NCBI GenBank assembly: GCA_013698305.1
Contig: JACCVC010000161.1
Coordinates: forward strand, 1 to 6,521
DNA from: Chloroflexia bacterium
GTDB taxonomy: Bacteria; Chloroflexota; Chloroflexia; Thermomicrobiales; UBA6265
DNA: 6,521 bases
Reading direction: 5' to 3'
Positions 5,473 through 6,521 of this stretch are shown here, in pieces (position 1 is the stretch's first letter; each line of letters opens with the position of its first letter). The notes beneath the pieces are model-generated. The model saw only the letters and a program-made list of their open reading frames with translations, was not told the DNA's origin and made no database searches. The position numbers and the translations under genes are program-made.

Positions 5473-6521
5473 CTACTGATCCCGGGCCCCATAGTCCGAG
5501 CGGCTGAACTCAACCGCACCACGCGCGAGCCCAGCCTGACTCGTCGCACCGGCGGGCAGACTTTCTTCGCCCACCATTTCGCGCCAGAAGTCCCGATCAC
5601 CGGTGTCGCCGGCCCAGGCAAACCTAGCGCTGGCTGACACCTGGTATTCATTACCGGCGAAGACAACAGCGGCGTCGGCGGCATAGTCCGCCATTGCAGC
5701 ATCGTCATAGCTTCCGTCAAAAATGATGCCGTGCAACCCTGACCCGAAACTGACGTCGTTGCTGCGGACCACAACATCGACCACATGCGGAACGCGCTCC
5801 GACGACTCCCGCAACAAGATGCCGCCGGCATTACCGTGCAACACGTTTTCGAACACCTCGACCTGCTCGCTGTTGGACACCATGAGCGCAGGCGCCTGCG
5901 CCTCGTTGGGCGCCTCAAAACCATTGTTGCGCAACTCGTTCCAGTAGATGCGCGTTGGCCCTCCACCGTGCTCAGGATGGGGACCATAGCTGATCTCGTA
6001 AAATATCCCCTTCCAGCCGTTGTCCTCAACGAGGTTCGAGCGGAGCGTCACATCGTAGTTCTCGATGTCGACCCACAGAGCGTTACCGGCATTGTCATGG
6101 ACCCAGTTGTTCTCCACCAACAAACCGCTGTACATGCGGCTGAACTTCGTGCCGCCCCCCTCCCAGGCAGGATCGAAATCCAAGACAAGGTTATTGCTGA
6201 TCTCATTCCCACGGACGACGACCGCGGCGGTCTCTCCGGTATCCTCATCCGCCCCAGACCCCACTAAGCCGATCTGACCGTTGCCGGAAATCTGCGACGC
6301 GGACACGGTCATGCCGGGACCGATACGAACCCCGCCGCCGTGATTATCGCGAACAGTGACCCCATTCAGGGACCAATCGTAAGCCGAATGACCACCGATC
6401 GCGCCCAACTGGGCGGGACTCGCGTACTTCTCGATAACGAGGTTCTCCACCACGACATCACGCACCGGACTTCTCTCTCCGGATATGGAGTCCGGACTCA
6501 CCGACGTCTCCAACAACCCCA
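5473..6521 (-). CDS. Right-handed parallel beta-helix repeat protein, 5'-truncated
   Basis: This is the C-terminal 348 residues of a larger protein; the frame is open to the window edge, so the N-terminus (and any signal peptide) lies outside. At least ten turns follow the pattern (V/L)xVxxNxVxxN, for example VVVRGNEISNN, LLVENNWVHDN, VTLRSNLVEDN and VEVFENVLHGN, about one per 22-30 residues. They form the stacked coils of the pectate-lyase-like fold. Asn at the turns would form the ladder inside the helix. AIGGH near the start, FDPAWEGGGTKF in the middle and a Trp/Phe-rich end (FAWAGDTGDRDFW) recall a common extracellular beta-helix subfamily. Such proteins bind, cleave or epimerise polysaccharides, usually outside the cell. 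I see no confirmed catalytic triad, so the activity is open. Next to sulfotransferases it may act on, or be part of display of, the sulfated glycan (inference). A hairpin follows its stop. Confidence 0.85.
   Translation of the reverse strand, partial: GLLETSVSPDSISGERSPVRDVVVENLVIEKYASPAQLGAIGGHSAYDWSLNGVTVRDNHGGGVRIGPGMTVSASQISGNGQIGLVGSGADEDTGETAAVVVRGNEISNNLVLDFDPAWEGGGTKFSRMYSGLLVENNWVHDNAGNALWVDIENYDVTLRSNLVEDNGWKGIFYEISYGPHPEHGGGPTRIYWNELRNNGFEAPNEAQAPALMVSNSEQVEVFENVLHGNAGGILLRESSERVPHVVDVVVRSNDVSFGSGLHGIIFDGSYDDAAMADYAADAAVVFAGNEYQVSASARFAWAGDTGDRDFWREMVGEESLPAGATSQAGLARGAVEFSRSDYGARDQ

Noticed and set aside
5158..5637. Plus-strand open frames across the sulfotransferase/beta-helix gap
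   Set aside because: They are antisense to two supported genes and cross the terminator-like stem; no recognisable protein.
1..6521. CRISPR array, tRNA, rRNA, insertion sequence ends, phage genes
   Set aside because: No regularly spaced repeats, RNA gene signatures, transposase motifs or paired terminal repeats were seen by eye.

Overview
The window is high-GC DNA with GTG starts, strong third-position GC and tightly overlapping genes. It looks like a bacterial accessory locus for making and decorating a surface or extracellular glycan. An actinobacterial (Actinomycetota) source fits best because of the GC content, the SAF-domain oxidoreductase beside an RmlC-type epimerase, and the style of the right-handed beta-helix protein. 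This is an inference; no marker gene is present to prove it.

Layout: (1) Plus strand, 1-1662: the 3' end of an RmlC-family sugar-nucleotide epimerase, joined by a 4-bp GTGA overlap to a Rossmann plus SAF-domain oxidoreductase. (2) 1663-2189: a hairpin and a probable frameshifted relic of a small secreted or anchored protein. (3) Plus strand, 2190-2864: an IspD-like cytidylyltransferase. (4) 2865-3307: a gene-poor convergence zone with a GC hairpin and broken coding fragments. (5) Minus strand, read from right to left: the 5'-truncated beta-helix protein (5473 to the window edge), a terminator-like hairpin, then two tandem PAPS-dependent sulfotransferases joined by GTGA. After a further GTGA comes the start of a third sulfotransferase, which keeps its PAPS-binding loop and stops after 28 codons.

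How the parts may work together (inference): the plus-strand genes supply or alter a nucleotide-activated sugar (epimerisation, an NAD(P)-dependent step, cytidylyl transfer). The minus-strand genes sulfate a glycan or other hydroxylated acceptor, and the beta-helix protein binds or cleaves a polysaccharide outside the cell. The most notable points are the vestigial third sulfotransferase, the AT-richer 5' two-thirds of the second sulfotransferase, the Lys-to-His change in the IspD-like enzyme, and relics on both sides of that gene. Together they suggest an actively reshuffled glycan-sulfation island.
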